From contig QCCH01000001.1 of the NCBI GenBank assembly GCA_003281315.1, positions 186,001 to 250,000 on the forward strand: a stretch of 64,000 nucleotides of DNA, read 5' to 3'. Made by a program: the position numbers and the translations under genes. This DNA is from Prochlorococcus sp. AG-347-K20 (GTDB lineage Bacteria; Cyanobacteriota; Cyanobacteriia; PCC-6307; Cyanobiaceae). Of the stretch, positions 9,594 through 19,094 are shown piece after piece (position 1 is the stretch's first letter; each line of letters begins with the position of its first letter). The notes below the pieces were generated by a model. It had not been told where the DNA came from, made no database searches, and worked only from the letters and a program-made list of their open reading frames with translations.

Positions 9594-12038
9594 GTGACTA
9601 TTAGGGGGAATAATAATAAATTAATTAAAGATTGGATAAGACCTCTTCAAAAGTCTCTTACTATTGAAACTGAAAACAAATTTATTAATACTTTAGGAAG
9701 AGAAAAATACTTTAATGATTATTTGCATGAATCATTAAAAAACCTAGAAAATCTAAATCTCTCAGACGAATATTTAAGAATATTTTATGAATTTTCTAAA
9801 AAATATAATGAATATAATAAATTAGATGAAATTCAAAGAAGAAGGTTAATTATAGATACAAGAAAAAATCTTTATAAACTAGGTAAAACATTAGAAATAG
9901 AAAGTTCTAATAATGTTTATCTGAATAAAGCTGATTCAAGTTTGTCTTTTGATTCAGATATTTCATTAATAAAAAATGTAGGAAAAGTTTATAAAAATAA
10001 GCTTAATGAATTAGGGATATTTCATATAAAAGATCTAATTAATTATTTCCCACGAACATATCTAGACTATACGAATAGAGTCAAGATAATAAATTTAAAA
10101 CCAGATAATTTATACACGTGCATCGCAAACGTTAAAAGATTTTATATTCATAAGAGTAAAAAAAATAGTAATTTATCAATAATGAATATTGTAGTTTCTG
10201 ATGAAACATCTTCCACAAAGGTTACAAAATTTTTTTTAGGAAGAAGATTTAGATCTTACTCCTTCTTCTCATATCAAAAATCTATGTATACTCCTGGAAC
10301 CAAGTTAGCAATTTCCGGTAAGGTTAAATTGACAGAGTATGGCAAGACTTTTGTAGATCCGCAGATTGAAATTCTTAAGAATAACAATGATAATTTTAAT
10401 TTCTCAGGCAAAATATTACCCTTATATCCATTGGGTGAAGCATTATCTAATATGAGTTTTATAAAACTTATGAGACAGGTACTAATTTATGCAAAGCAAT
10501 ATCCAGAAATTTTAAATAAAAAGCAACTTGATTCATTATCTTTGTTATCTAAAGGAGAGTCGTTGATTAATATTCATTTTCCACCAACTCAACAGGCACT
10601 TATTGAGTCAAAAAAACGTTTGGTTTTTGATGAGTTGTTCCTTCTTCAAATAAAGTTCCTACTTAGAAAAAGAAAGACGAATAAAAATGTAACTTCCAAA
10701 CAATTACCTCAAAAGAAATCTTTATTAAAAAAATTTTTAAATACTTTCCCTTTTGAATTAACAAAATCACAAGAAAATGTTTTAAACGAAATTAAGAAAG
10801 ATTTATCTAATCCCGTGCCAATGTCTAGATTGCTTCAGGGAGATGTGGGGAGCGGTAAAACCATAATTGCAATAGCGTCTCTTTTACTTGTCATTGAAAA
10901 AAACCTGCAAGGTGCATTTATGGTCCCAACTGAGGTATTGGCAGAACAGCATTATAAAAATTTATTAAAATATTTGGACCCCCTTTTAGTTTCTGTTGAA
11001 CTACTTACTGGGAATACGCCTAAAAAAAAGAGAAAAGAAATTTTCTCTAATTTGAACAATGGATTAGTTGATATCCTCGTAGGTACTCATGCTTTATTTG
11101 AGGATAAAGTCATCTTTAATGCATTAGGGATGGTCGTAATTGATGAACAACATAGATTTGGAGTTACTCAAAGAAATAGATTACTAAATAAAGGAGAAAA
11201 TACTAACTTGTTATCAATGACAGCAACACCAATTCCAAGAACTCTTGCGCTTTCTATTTATGGTGATTTAGATGTGAGTCAAATTACAGAACTCCCTCCT
11301 GGGAGAGTTCCTATAACTACAAAAATAATTTCAGAAGATGATTTAACTAACTTATTCAAGATTGTTGAAGATGAGATCAATAAGGGAAAGCAAGCTTATG
11401 TGATTTTGCCACTTATAGAAGATTCAGAAAAAATGAATTTAAGCTCCGCAAAGAAAACATTCAAATATTTATCAGAAGAGGTCTTTTTTAACAATAAAGT
11501 TGGATTATTACACGGTAAATTAAGTTCACAAGAAAAGAATGAAGTAATTAATTCTTTTTTAAAGAATGAAATTAATATATTGGTTTCAACCACAGTAATT
11601 GAGGTTGGCATTGATGTCCCTAACGCCACAATTATGATTATTTATAATTCGGACAGATTTGGATTGTCCCAGCTACATCAATTAAGGGGGAGAGTTGGTA
11701 GAGGATCAACAAAATCTTTTTGTTATCTGGTAACCCCAGATAAAAATGGATTAGAAAATAAACGACTTTGTGTATTGCAAAAATCTAATGATGGTTTTTA
11801 TATTGCTGAAAAAGACTTGGAGCTTAGAGGACCAGGCCAGATTTTAGGATATAGACAATCCGGATTGCCTGATTTTGTACTGGACAATTTACCTAATAAT
11901 AAATTTCTTATTGATAAGGCTCGTGAAGAAGCTATTAAAATTGTTAGTGATGATCCTGATTTAAAAGAAAATATTGTTTTAAGGAATATACTTATTGATA
12001 ATTCTGATAATAAATTCATTCATGATTTCTTAAATTGA
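9594..12038 (+). CDS. recG: ATP-dependent DNA helicase RecG
   Basis: RecG reverses stalled replication forks and migrates branched DNA. The protein has 814 residues, longer than E. coli RecG (693) because of an N-terminal extension of about 120 residues, a feature known from plant and cyanobacterial RecG. An OB-fold wedge region is followed by Walker A GDVGSGKT (416-423), DEQH (517-520), the TATPIPRTLAL motif, and the helicase C-terminal region with QLRGRVGRG and the TRG-type tail. The start is GTG 9594; an ATG two bases earlier is out of frame. Confidence 0.97.
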   Translation: MTIRGNNNKLIKDWIRPLQKSLTIETENKFINTLGREKYFNDYLHESLKNLENLNLSDEYLRIFYEFSKKYNEYNKLDEIQRRRLIIDTRKNLYKLGKTLEIESSNNVYLNKADSSLSFDSDISLIKNVGKVYKNKLNELGIFHIKDLINYFPRTYLDYTNRVKIINLKPDNLYTCIANVKRFYIHKSKKNSNLSIMNIVVSDETSSTKVTKFFLGRRFRSYSFFSYQKSMYTPGTKLAISGKVKLTEYGKTFVDPQIEILKNNNDNFNFSGKILPLYPLGEALSNMSFIKLMRQVLIYAKQYPEILNKKQLDSLSLLSKGESLINIHFPPTQQALIESKKRLVFDELFLLQIKFLLRKRKTNKNVTSKQLPQKKSLLKKFLNTFPFELTKSQENVLNEIKKDLSNPVPMSRLLQGDVGSGKTIIAIASLLLVIEKNLQGAFMVPTEVLAEQHYKNLLKYLDPLLVSVELLTGNTPKKKRKEIFSNLNNGLVDILVGTHALFEDKVIFNALGMVVIDEQHRFGVTQRNRLLNKGENTNLLSMTATPIPRTLALSIYGDLDVSQITELPPGRVPITTKIISEDDLTNLFKIVEDEINKGKQAYVILPLIEDSEKMNLSSAKKTFKYLSEEVFFNNKVGLLHGKLSSQEKNEVINSFLKNEINILVSTTVIEVGIDVPNATIMIIYNSDRFGLSQLHQLRGRVGRGSTKSFCYLVTPDKNGLENKRLCVLQKSNDGFYIAEKDLELRGPGQILGYRQSGLPDFVLDNLPNNKFLIDKAREEAIKIVSDDPDLKENIVLRNILIDNSDNKFIHDFLN

Positions 12039-12094
12039 AATTATTATTGTAATTTTTGATATATATGCCACTATAAAACAATTGCAAATTTGAA

Positions 12095-12778
12095 TTGAAA
12101 ATTTGGAATAAAATACCAATTAAAGATAATGGAGATAAATTAATAGCTATACCTAGCTACTTAAAGTTTTTAGATCCGCACCCTTATTATAATTTAGGAG
12201 CACCTTACAAAGATAAAACTTCTATTTGGAAATTAAGAGAGGAGGTCGTAAATAGATTAGTAAAAGTAAATGATTATTTGATATCAAGAAGTAGTTTTAA
12301 TCTTTTAATTTATGATAGTTGGAGACCTTTAGAAGTCCAGGAATTTATGTTTAAAAGAGCATTTTTATTGGAGTGTGAAAAGTCCGATATTGATCTTTCA
12401 TTTGAAAATATAAAATCTTATCCATCCATTTTAAAAAAAGTTGAAAAATTTTGGGCATATCCTTCTTATGACACTATGTGTCCTCCCCCTCATTCAACAG
12501 GCGGTGCATTGGATGTTTGTTTATCAGATAATGAAGGAAATCTTGTTGAAATGGGAAGCATGGTTGATCAAATGGATGAGACCTCAAATCCTAATTTTTA
12601 TGCAAACATGAAGAATGAAGAAGCAATTATTTGGAATAGTAGAAGAAATTTATTGGGGGAAATTATGACTAAATTTGGATTTGCTCAACATCCTAATGAA
12701 TGGTGGCATTTTAGTTATGGTGATCAATTATGGGCTTGGAAAAATAAAAAAGCAAATGCTCTTTATGGAAAAATTTAA
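12095..12778 (+). CDS. ddpX: D-alanyl-D-alanine dipeptidase (VanX/DdpX family, M15D)
   Basis: A 227-residue zinc dipeptidase that splits D-Ala-D-Ala. All VanX active-site residues have counterparts: R77 (WRP), zinc ligands H133 and D140 in HSTGGALDV, and E202/H205 in EWWH. The start is TTG 12095. No vancomycin-resistance genes lie nearby, so it likely recycles cell-wall dipeptide as DdpX does in E. coli. Its end is separated by only three bases from the end of convergent sir. A second M15-family gene (VanY-like) lies 5.5 kb downstream. Confidence 0.92.
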   Translation: MKIWNKIPIKDNGDKLIAIPSYLKFLDPHPYYNLGAPYKDKTSIWKLREEVVNRLVKVNDYLISRSSFNLLIYDSWRPLEVQEFMFKRAFLLECEKSDIDLSFENIKSYPSILKKVEKFWAYPSYDTMCPPPHSTGGALDVCLSDNEGNLVEMGSMVDQMDETSNPNFYANMKNEEAIIWNSRRNLLGEIMTKFGFAQHPNEWWHFSYGDQLWAWKNKKANALYGKI

Positions 12779-12781
12779 ATT

Positions 12782-14569
12782 CTATTGATTTTTATTTAGT
12801 AAATTCAATATATAATTTTCATCTTGAGTATTTATAAAATCTCCGAAATCCAAATCCAAATTACCTTTCCAATTATCAAATAATGGTTGAAGAGTTTTTT
12901 CTAAATCGTTAAGTTCCATTCTTTGTAAGAATGGTTTAGCCAGCCTTTGTAGATTTTTACTTCCCCCCAACCATAATTGGTATTTGTTTTGCCCACTCCC
13001 AACAAGTGCTAATTCGGCCATATAAGGCCTAGTACATCCATTCGGACATCCTGTCATTCTGAATAATATTGTTTTTTGTATTTTTAGATCTAAAAGTAAA
13101 TTTTCAATCCTTTTTAGTACATCAGGTAATATTCTTTCAGCTTCAGTCATCGCAAGACCACAAAGTGGTAAGGCAGGACAAGCTAAAGCATGTCTTTGTA
13201 TTTCATTAATGTCATCTAAATTTTCGTATCCAATATTTGATAGAGATTTTTGAATTTCACCTTTATTTTTATTGGCGATATTACAAAGTAAAATATCTTG
13301 ATTAGGTGTAAGTCTTAAATCTAAATTATATTTTCTAACGATACTTGTTATGGTATTCTTCTTCTCTCCAGATAATCTCCCTGATAATAATGGTAAACCT
13401 ACGAAATAGGAGGTTTTATTTTGTTTATGCCAACCTAGATAATCAATAAGAACCTTATCCGGTTCTTTTCTAATTTTTTTGATTTCTTTTTTGAAATACT
13501 TATCAAAAAGTATCTTTTTGAACCATTTAATACCTTTTCTATGAAGAAGATATTTCATTCTCGAATTTTTTCTTGATTTTCTATCACCATAATCTCTTTG
13601 AATAGCCACAATACTTTGTATTAATTCATAAACATCAGGTTCTTCAACATATCCAAGTGGATCTGCAATTCTGGCAAAGGTCTCTTCATTATTATGTGTG
13701 CGACCCATACCACCTCCAACATAGAAGTTGCACCCCTCTAAGTTTCCATCTTTAGAAGTAAAGGCCACTATTCCTATATCGTTGGTAAGAAGATCAACAG
13801 AATTGTCCCCAGGAACTGTCACAGCACATTTGAATTTTCTCGGTAAATAAGTTGAACCATAAAGAGGCTCATCTTTTATCCCACTAAAAACATTATCTTT
13901 GAATTGGAGCTTCCTAATTGCTTCAATATCTTTGTCAGGCTTTATAGTGTACTCTAAATCCCCATCAGCCCAAAGCTCTAAAAAAGTGCCTTGGCCAGCC
14001 ATTGGGGTGAGAAGATCTGCAACTTTTGTTGCCAATGCTCTTGCAATTTTATAGTCTGGCGAAGCAAATGGAGCCGCAGGGGCCATAACGTTTCTATTTA
14101 TGTCTCCACATGCAGCTAATGTGGAGCCCATTGAATTTACTATTGTTTGAATTACTTCCTTAAGGTTCTCCTTTCTAATTCCATGCATTTGAAAGGCTTG
14201 TCTTGTAGTAGCCCTAAGTGTTCCATTACCTAGTTTGTCAGATAATTCATCTAATGCTAAAAATAATTTCCCAGGGACTTCACCGCCCGGATTTCTTAAC
14301 CTAAGCATCATTTGCCAATCTTTACTTTTGCCCGGCCTTCTATTTTCCCTGTTATCTTGTTGATAACTACCATGAAATTTTAATAACTGAACTGCATCAT
14401 TGGTAAAATGATCGCTCTCATTGACTAATTCCGTAGCAAGTGGTTCTCTAAGAAATTGACTGCTTTTTTTAAAATTTTCAAATTTAGAAACTTCTAGTCC
14501 ATTTGCCAGACAAACAGTTTCTTCCTTGGTAGGATCTTTTTTCTTTTTTACTTTCTCAACCTTGATCAA
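12782..14569 (-). CDS. sir: Ferredoxin-dependent sulfite reductase
   Basis: The enzyme reduces sulfite to sulfide with six ferredoxin electrons in assimilatory sulfur metabolism. At 595 residues it has the plant/cyanobacterial length. The siroheme/[4Fe-4S] cysteines are C464 and C470 (CPALPLC) and C508 and C512 (TGCPNGC). The N-terminal duplicated ferrite-reductase half (RLRNPGGEVPGK, RATTRQAFQMHGI) is intact. The only start candidate near the family start is TTG 14569. glyS is divergent from it with an 87-base gap. Confidence 0.96.
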   Translation of the reverse strand: MIKVEKVKKKKDPTKEETVCLANGLEVSKFENFKKSSQFLREPLATELVNESDHFTNDAVQLLKFHGSYQQDNRENRRPGKSKDWQMMLRLRNPGGEVPGKLFLALDELSDKLGNGTLRATTRQAFQMHGIRKENLKEVIQTIVNSMGSTLAACGDINRNVMAPAAPFASPDYKIARALATKVADLLTPMAGQGTFLELWADGDLEYTIKPDKDIEAIRKLQFKDNVFSGIKDEPLYGSTYLPRKFKCAVTVPGDNSVDLLTNDIGIVAFTSKDGNLEGCNFYVGGGMGRTHNNEETFARIADPLGYVEEPDVYELIQSIVAIQRDYGDRKSRKNSRMKYLLHRKGIKWFKKILFDKYFKKEIKKIRKEPDKVLIDYLGWHKQNKTSYFVGLPLLSGRLSGEKKNTITSIVRKYNLDLRLTPNQDILLCNIANKNKGEIQKSLSNIGYENLDDINEIQRHALACPALPLCGLAMTEAERILPDVLKRIENLLLDLKIQKTILFRMTGCPNGCTRPYMAELALVGSGQNKYQLWLGGSKNLQRLAKPFLQRMELNDLEKTLQPLFDNWKGNLDLDFGDFINTQDENYILNLLNKNQ

Positions 14570-14656
14570 AGGACCAAAAAATATCTCTTTTTATACATTA
14601 GCGAAAAGCTTATTTAACTGGTAGTAAATTATAGTAAGTGAAGTCATATTTTTTTC

Positions 14657-16819
14657 TTGTCTAAATATTTACTTGAGATAGGAACAGAAGAGTTGCCCGC
14701 AAAATTTTCTCATTCTGTTCTAGAGCAATTTAAATCTCTAATAGAATTTGAATTGGATAAAAAGTTAATCAAATTCAAACATATAGTTGTTACCTCCACA
14801 CCAAGGAGAATAGTTCTACTTATCGAAGGTTTAGTTGATTATTCAGAAGATAAGATAATTGAAAGAAAAGGGCCTAAAGCAAATTCAGCTTATTTAAATG
14901 GATGTCCTACTAATGCTGCTTTAGGATTTGCTAATAGCTTAGATATAGATGTAGGTGAGTTAGAAATAAAAAACACAGAAAAGGGTAATTTTGTATTTGG
15001 AAAGAAAATTGAGAAAGGACTATCAACAAAAATTTCTCTGTCTTCGATTATCCCAAAATTAGTAAAGAGTCTTCAAGGCCCTCGATTTATGAAATGGGGG
15101 GCTGGTAACATAAAATTTTCAAGACCTATTAGGTGGATTGCCTCTATTTATAATGATGAAATTCTTGATTTTGAATTTGATGAATGTGATCCAAAGATCA
15201 AAATAAGTAATAAAACAAAAAGTCATAGGCTAATCAATGAAGTTTTAGAAGTTCAGAATCCTGATGAATTTCTTGAATTATTGAAACGAAACAGAGTAAT
15301 AGCTATTCGAAAAGAAAGAAAAGAAAAAATTGAAAGTTTAATAAATCAGGCATCTAAATCTTTAAATCTGATACCTGACCTTTCAGAAGGATTATTAGAT
15401 GAACTAACTGATTTAGTTGAATGGCCAGACTTAATTATTGGCAAATTTAGTGATGAATTTCTTGATCTTCCGGTTGAAGTTCTCTCAACAGTTATGAAAA
15501 ATCATCAGAGATACGTTCCTCTTTTATTGAAAAATAAAAGTTTTTCTAAACTAGATTTAAGCTCTGAAAAAAATATTAGTACAACTTTCTGCGTTATTTC
15601 AAATGGTCTTGAAGAATCAAATAATAATATTGCCAAAGGTAATGAGAAAGTATTAAGGGCTAGGTTTTCAGATGCAAAGTTTTTCGTAGAAAGTGACAAA
15701 AAAGTTGCTTCAATCGAAAGAAATGAAAAGCTTAAATCTGTTTCATATTTGAAAGGACTTGGAAATATATTTCAGAGGGTAGAAAGGATAGAGGAAGTTA
15801 CTAAAAAAATTCTTAAATTTTTAAATGACAAGTTTTTAGAAGAAAAAAAAATAATAGAAGCTGCTAAATACTGTAAAAACGATTTATGTAGCGAAATTGT
15901 TTTCGAATTCCCTGAGCTGCAAGGAATAATGGGTGGTAAATATCTTAAATATGAGGGATTTAGTGAGGATGTTTGCTTGGCTGTCGCTGAACATTATTTA
16001 CCTTCTTTTTATAAGGATGCTTTGCCCTCCACAAAATATGGTGCAATAGTTTCCATAGCAGATAAGGTCGAAACCTTAATAAGTATATTTATTTCTGGTA
16101 AACGTCCCAGTGGTTCATCTGATCCTTATGCTTTAAGAAGAAATTTGAATGGAGTGATTAAAATAATTTGGGATTATGAACTTGATTTACCTTTAGATAA
16201 ATTATTCAACGAACTTATTGATTTTTGGAAAATCGTATTTCCGAATTTAAACTTCTCAAGAGAAACAGTATTTAATGATTTAAATGAATTTTTAGTTCAA
16301 AGAATTGTTAGTCACCTTGAAGAAATATTACTAAGTAAAGATTTAATAAAGGCCGTTTGCTCTTCTGATGAATTATCTCAAAAAAGAGTATTGAATATTA
16401 TTGATCTTAAAAATAGGATTAAATCTATTAAGAATTTTAACGAAAAGGATAATTTTGTTGAAATTCAGAAGGTAATCACTAGGGTAAGCAAATTAGCAAA
16501 TAATAGTGATCTTTCAAGAGAGGTTCTCTCAACAAGAGATTGTGTAAACACAAAACTTTTTGAAAAAGATTGTGAATTGAAAGTTTTTGAATTTATTGGA
16601 GAATTAGAAAAACTTTTTTCGGAAGGTTATTGCAATTATTCGGAACTTCTAAATTTGTTTGAAATTAATGTAAACACTATCGAGGATTTATTTGATAATG
16701 AAAAGGGAGTGCTAATAATGTCAGAGGATTTAAAAATAAGAAATAATAGACTCAATTTGTTGAGCTTAATTAGAAATTATTCTCTTAAAATAGCCGACTT
16801 TACACTTTTGAACTCTTAA
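14657..16819 (+). CDS. glyS: Glycyl-tRNA synthetase beta subunit
   Basis: The beta subunit of the alpha2beta2 glycyl-tRNA synthetase, needed for tRNA recognition. It has 720 residues and begins with the hallmark LLEIGTEELPAKF; further family blocks are MKWGAGNIKFSRPIRWI, LSTVMKNHQRYVPL, FFVESDK and RPSGSSDPYALRR. The start is TTG 14657. The catalytic alpha subunit gene (glyQ) is not in this window. The last 20 bases overlap the end of chlP on the opposite strand, an unusually deep convergent overlap. Confidence 0.97.
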   Translation: MSKYLLEIGTEELPAKFSHSVLEQFKSLIEFELDKKLIKFKHIVVTSTPRRIVLLIEGLVDYSEDKIIERKGPKANSAYLNGCPTNAALGFANSLDIDVGELEIKNTEKGNFVFGKKIEKGLSTKISLSSIIPKLVKSLQGPRFMKWGAGNIKFSRPIRWIASIYNDEILDFEFDECDPKIKISNKTKSHRLINEVLEVQNPDEFLELLKRNRVIAIRKERKEKIESLINQASKSLNLIPDLSEGLLDELTDLVEWPDLIIGKFSDEFLDLPVEVLSTVMKNHQRYVPLLLKNKSFSKLDLSSEKNISTTFCVISNGLEESNNNIAKGNEKVLRARFSDAKFFVESDKKVASIERNEKLKSVSYLKGLGNIFQRVERIEEVTKKILKFLNDKFLEEKKIIEAAKYCKNDLCSEIVFEFPELQGIMGGKYLKYEGFSEDVCLAVAEHYLPSFYKDALPSTKYGAIVSIADKVETLISIFISGKRPSGSSDPYALRRNLNGVIKIIWDYELDLPLDKLFNELIDFWKIVFPNLNFSRETVFNDLNEFLVQRIVSHLEEILLSKDLIKAVCSSDELSQKRVLNIIDLKNRIKSIKNFNEKDNFVEIQKVITRVSKLANNSDLSREVLSTRDCVNTKLFEKDCELKVFEFIGELEKLFSEGYCNYSELLNLFEINVNTIEDLFDNEKGVLIMSEDLKIRNNRLNLLSLIRNYSLKIADFTLLNS

Positions 16820-18140
16820 CTTTAATTCCTCCCTTTATTGAATAATTTTCTAGCATTTTTTCTACTTCTTTATTTTCCCTAACAGCACTATCAACGGGTT
16901 TATATTTTAGAGGTGCTAGGGCTTTCCCTCTTAAAATCGAACCAAGTGTAAGCATTGTAATTTTAAGTTGCTGTAATGGTTTCATGGAGACAACTTTTTT
17001 GTATAAGTAACTATCAAAAGTAAGTCTTTGTACATCCATGTCATCACACATCTCAACAAAGGCTTCTCTAGCAGAATCATTTCTGTAGAAAATATTTTGA
17101 AGAATTTCTAGCACCTTATAAGTTGTGCCATATTTTTTATCCCATTTTTTAAGATAGTTTTTTAAATCTTTTTCTGATGGAATTACTTCACCGTTTTTTG
17201 ATGTTTCAACAATTTCTTCAGCACACATTCTTCCGCTTTTTGCAGCAAAATAAATACCCTCTCCAGAACTTTTTGTAACATAACCAGCTGCATCACCTAC
17301 CAATGCCATTCTCCCAACTACTCTTCTTGGTCTTGGATGCTCTGGAATAGGGTGAGCTTCTACCTTTATTACTTCACCATTAACAAGTCTTTTCTTTGCC
17401 CTATTTCTTACACCCTCTTGAAGTCCTTTAATTAATGACTGATTCTTTTGCATGGTTCCAGTGCCCACAGCAACATGATCATATTTAGGAAATACCCATC
17501 CATAAAAATCAGGAGAAACATCAGTTCCGACATACATTTCAGCAAGATCTTCGTAGTAACTCATTTCTTCTTTAGGCAATTTAATTCTTTCCTGAAATGC
17601 TATAGCAACTTTGTAATCTCCTGCATCCATTGCTTTTGCGACTCTGCTATTGGCTCCATCAGCTCCGATCAAAAGGTCGACAGTAAGCTCTTTGAGCTCC
17701 CCTTTTTTATCTCCATTCGTAAAATCTGAGTAGGAAAGCTTATATGGCCCTTGATTATTATCGCCAGTATCAATAGAAGTAACTAATCCATTTATTAATG
17801 TGGCACCAAGATCCGATGCTCTGTTGCGCATAAAGGCATCCATAACTTCTCTTCTACACATCCCAATAAACTCATTATCACTTTTCCCGTAAACTCTATC
17901 TAAACTTATATCTACCTCTCTATTTGATGGGGATATCATTCTCATATGCCTTACTTTCCTATCAATAATTGACTCAGGCAAATCAAATTCTTCGACCATG
18001 CAAAGTGGAATTGCTCCTCCACATGGTTTCGCATTATCTAATTTTCTCTCGAAGAGCCAAGTTTTTATTCCAGCTTTAGCAAGTATTTCTGCCGCACACG
18101 ACCCACTTGGACCTCCACCAATGACAGCTACCCTCAACAT
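16800..18140 (-). CDS. chlP: Geranylgeranyl reductase for chlorophyll and tocopherol
   Basis: ChlP reduces the geranylgeranyl group to phytyl for chlorophyll, tocopherol and phylloquinone. An FAD-binding fold opens with VAVIGGGPSGS (GGGPSG at 8-13), and the second FAD motif is VGDAAGYVTKSSGEGI. The frame extends 19 codons upstream to 18197, but those residues are unlike the family, so ATG 18140 (446 residues) is chosen. The gene overlaps glyS tail to tail by 20 bases. It is monocistronic by position. Confidence 0.96.
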   Translation of the reverse strand: MLRVAVIGGGPSGSCAAEILAKAGIKTWLFERKLDNAKPCGGAIPLCMVEEFDLPESIIDRKVRHMRMISPSNREVDISLDRVYGKSDNEFIGMCRREVMDAFMRNRASDLGATLINGLVTSIDTGDNNQGPYKLSYSDFTNGDKKGELKELTVDLLIGADGANSRVAKAMDAGDYKVAIAFQERIKLPKEEMSYYEDLAEMYVGTDVSPDFYGWVFPKYDHVAVGTGTMQKNQSLIKGLQEGVRNRAKKRLVNGEVIKVEAHPIPEHPRPRRVVGRMALVGDAAGYVTKSSGEGIYFAAKSGRMCAEEIVETSKNGEVIPSEKDLKNYLKKWDKKYGTTYKVLEILQNIFYRNDSAREAFVEMCDDMDVQRLTFDSYLYKKVVSMKPLQQLKITMLTLGSILRGKALAPLKYKPVDSAVRENKEVEKMLENYSIKGGIKVKSSKV

Positions 18141-18251
18141 ATGAAAAAAATAATACTGTATATAAAAACTACATCTTTTTTGCTTATAAAAGTGCATTTC
18201 TTAAAATAATAGTTAATATCGAAATATCTTTTCCAAATTCACTTCTAAATA

Positions 18252-18965
18252 TTGGAACTAAACAAAGATATCGATCAATTTGACATACCACTTGCCAAAA
18301 GAACTTACCTAAATAATCCTAATTCAACATTATTAAAAAAATTATTAATATTTTCTCCATTTCTTCTTCTTATATTTTCTCTCGCTACATTGCGATTTAT
18401 TAGAAATGTAGAATTAATACCTCTTAATAATCTCAAATTTCAGGTTGAAAGAAATCATGATGCCAGAATTTTAGGCCATCTTCCCTATAACGAAACTCCT
18501 AAAGAGAAACTAGTATTAATTGAGCCTAATATTGAAGTTCATATGGATATGCGCGATTCTCTACTAAAGATGAGAGAAGAAGCCAAAAAGGATGGGATAT
18601 ATTTGGTCTTCTTGAGTGGTTTTAGATCAATAAATTTGCAAAACGATATCTTTTATTCTTTAAAATCTATCAGAAATCAAGAAGCGGCAGAAAGAGCTAG
18701 AGTTTCAGCCCCTCCAGGATATTCTGAACATAGTACAGGTTTCGCAATCGATATTGGTGATTCTACTCAAAGAGAGACAGACTTCGAAACCGACTTCGAA
18801 AATACTGACGCCTTTAGATGGCTAATAAAAAATGCAGCTAAGTTTCACTTCAAGTTATCATTCAACAAAGATAATAAATATATAGATTACGAACCCTGGC
18901 ATTGGAGATATGAGGGGTCAATTGAAGCATTAAAAGTTTTTGAAAGCTCAAATAGAAAATTATAA
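18252..18965 (+). CDS. Membrane-anchored D-alanyl-D-alanine carboxypeptidase (VanY family, M15B)
   Basis: A 237-residue peptidase with one membrane segment (about 31-50) and an extracytoplasmic catalytic domain. Zinc-site residues are visible: R125 in SGFRS, H160 and D167 in SEHSTGFAIDIG, and E214/H217 in EPWHW. It should remove the terminal D-Ala from peptidoglycan pentapeptides. The start is TTG 18252; no ATG precedes the membrane segment. Divergent chlP lies 111 bases upstream. A direct role in wall maturation is inferred; no resistance genes are near. Confidence 0.92.
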   Translation: MELNKDIDQFDIPLAKRTYLNNPNSTLLKKLLIFSPFLLLIFSLATLRFIRNVELIPLNNLKFQVERNHDARILGHLPYNETPKEKLVLIEPNIEVHMDMRDSLLKMREEAKKDGIYLVFLSGFRSINLQNDIFYSLKSIRNQEAAERARVSAPPGYSEHSTGFAIDIGDSTQRETDFETDFENTDAFRWLIKNAAKFHFKLSFNKDNKYIDYEPWHWRYEGSIEALKVFESSNRKL

Positions 18966-18999
18966 ATCTAATTAATTAATTTAATTATTCAATTAGATT
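18965..18999 (+). terminator. AT-rich hairpin after the VanY-like gene
   Basis: AATCTAATT (18965-18973) and AATTAGATT (18991-18999) form a perfect nine-base inverted repeat directly at the gene's stop, followed by ATATTTTT. The stem has only two G-C pairs, so it is a weak terminator at best. Confidence 0.35.
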
Positions 19000-19094
19000 A
19001 TATTTTTCAAAGTCTTAAAGAGAAAATTCTCATAATAAGCATACTTTGAGTTAGCCTTAATAAAGTCAATCTACTATTTATATAAATTCTATAA

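Noticed and set aside
17448..17729. 93-codon plus-strand ORF inside chlP
   Set aside because: Antisense shadow of a conserved gene, no independent start signal or family resemblance.
18141..18197. N-terminal extension of ChlP
   Set aside because: The 19 extra residues are unlike the family; MLRVAVIGGG begins the FAD fold directly.
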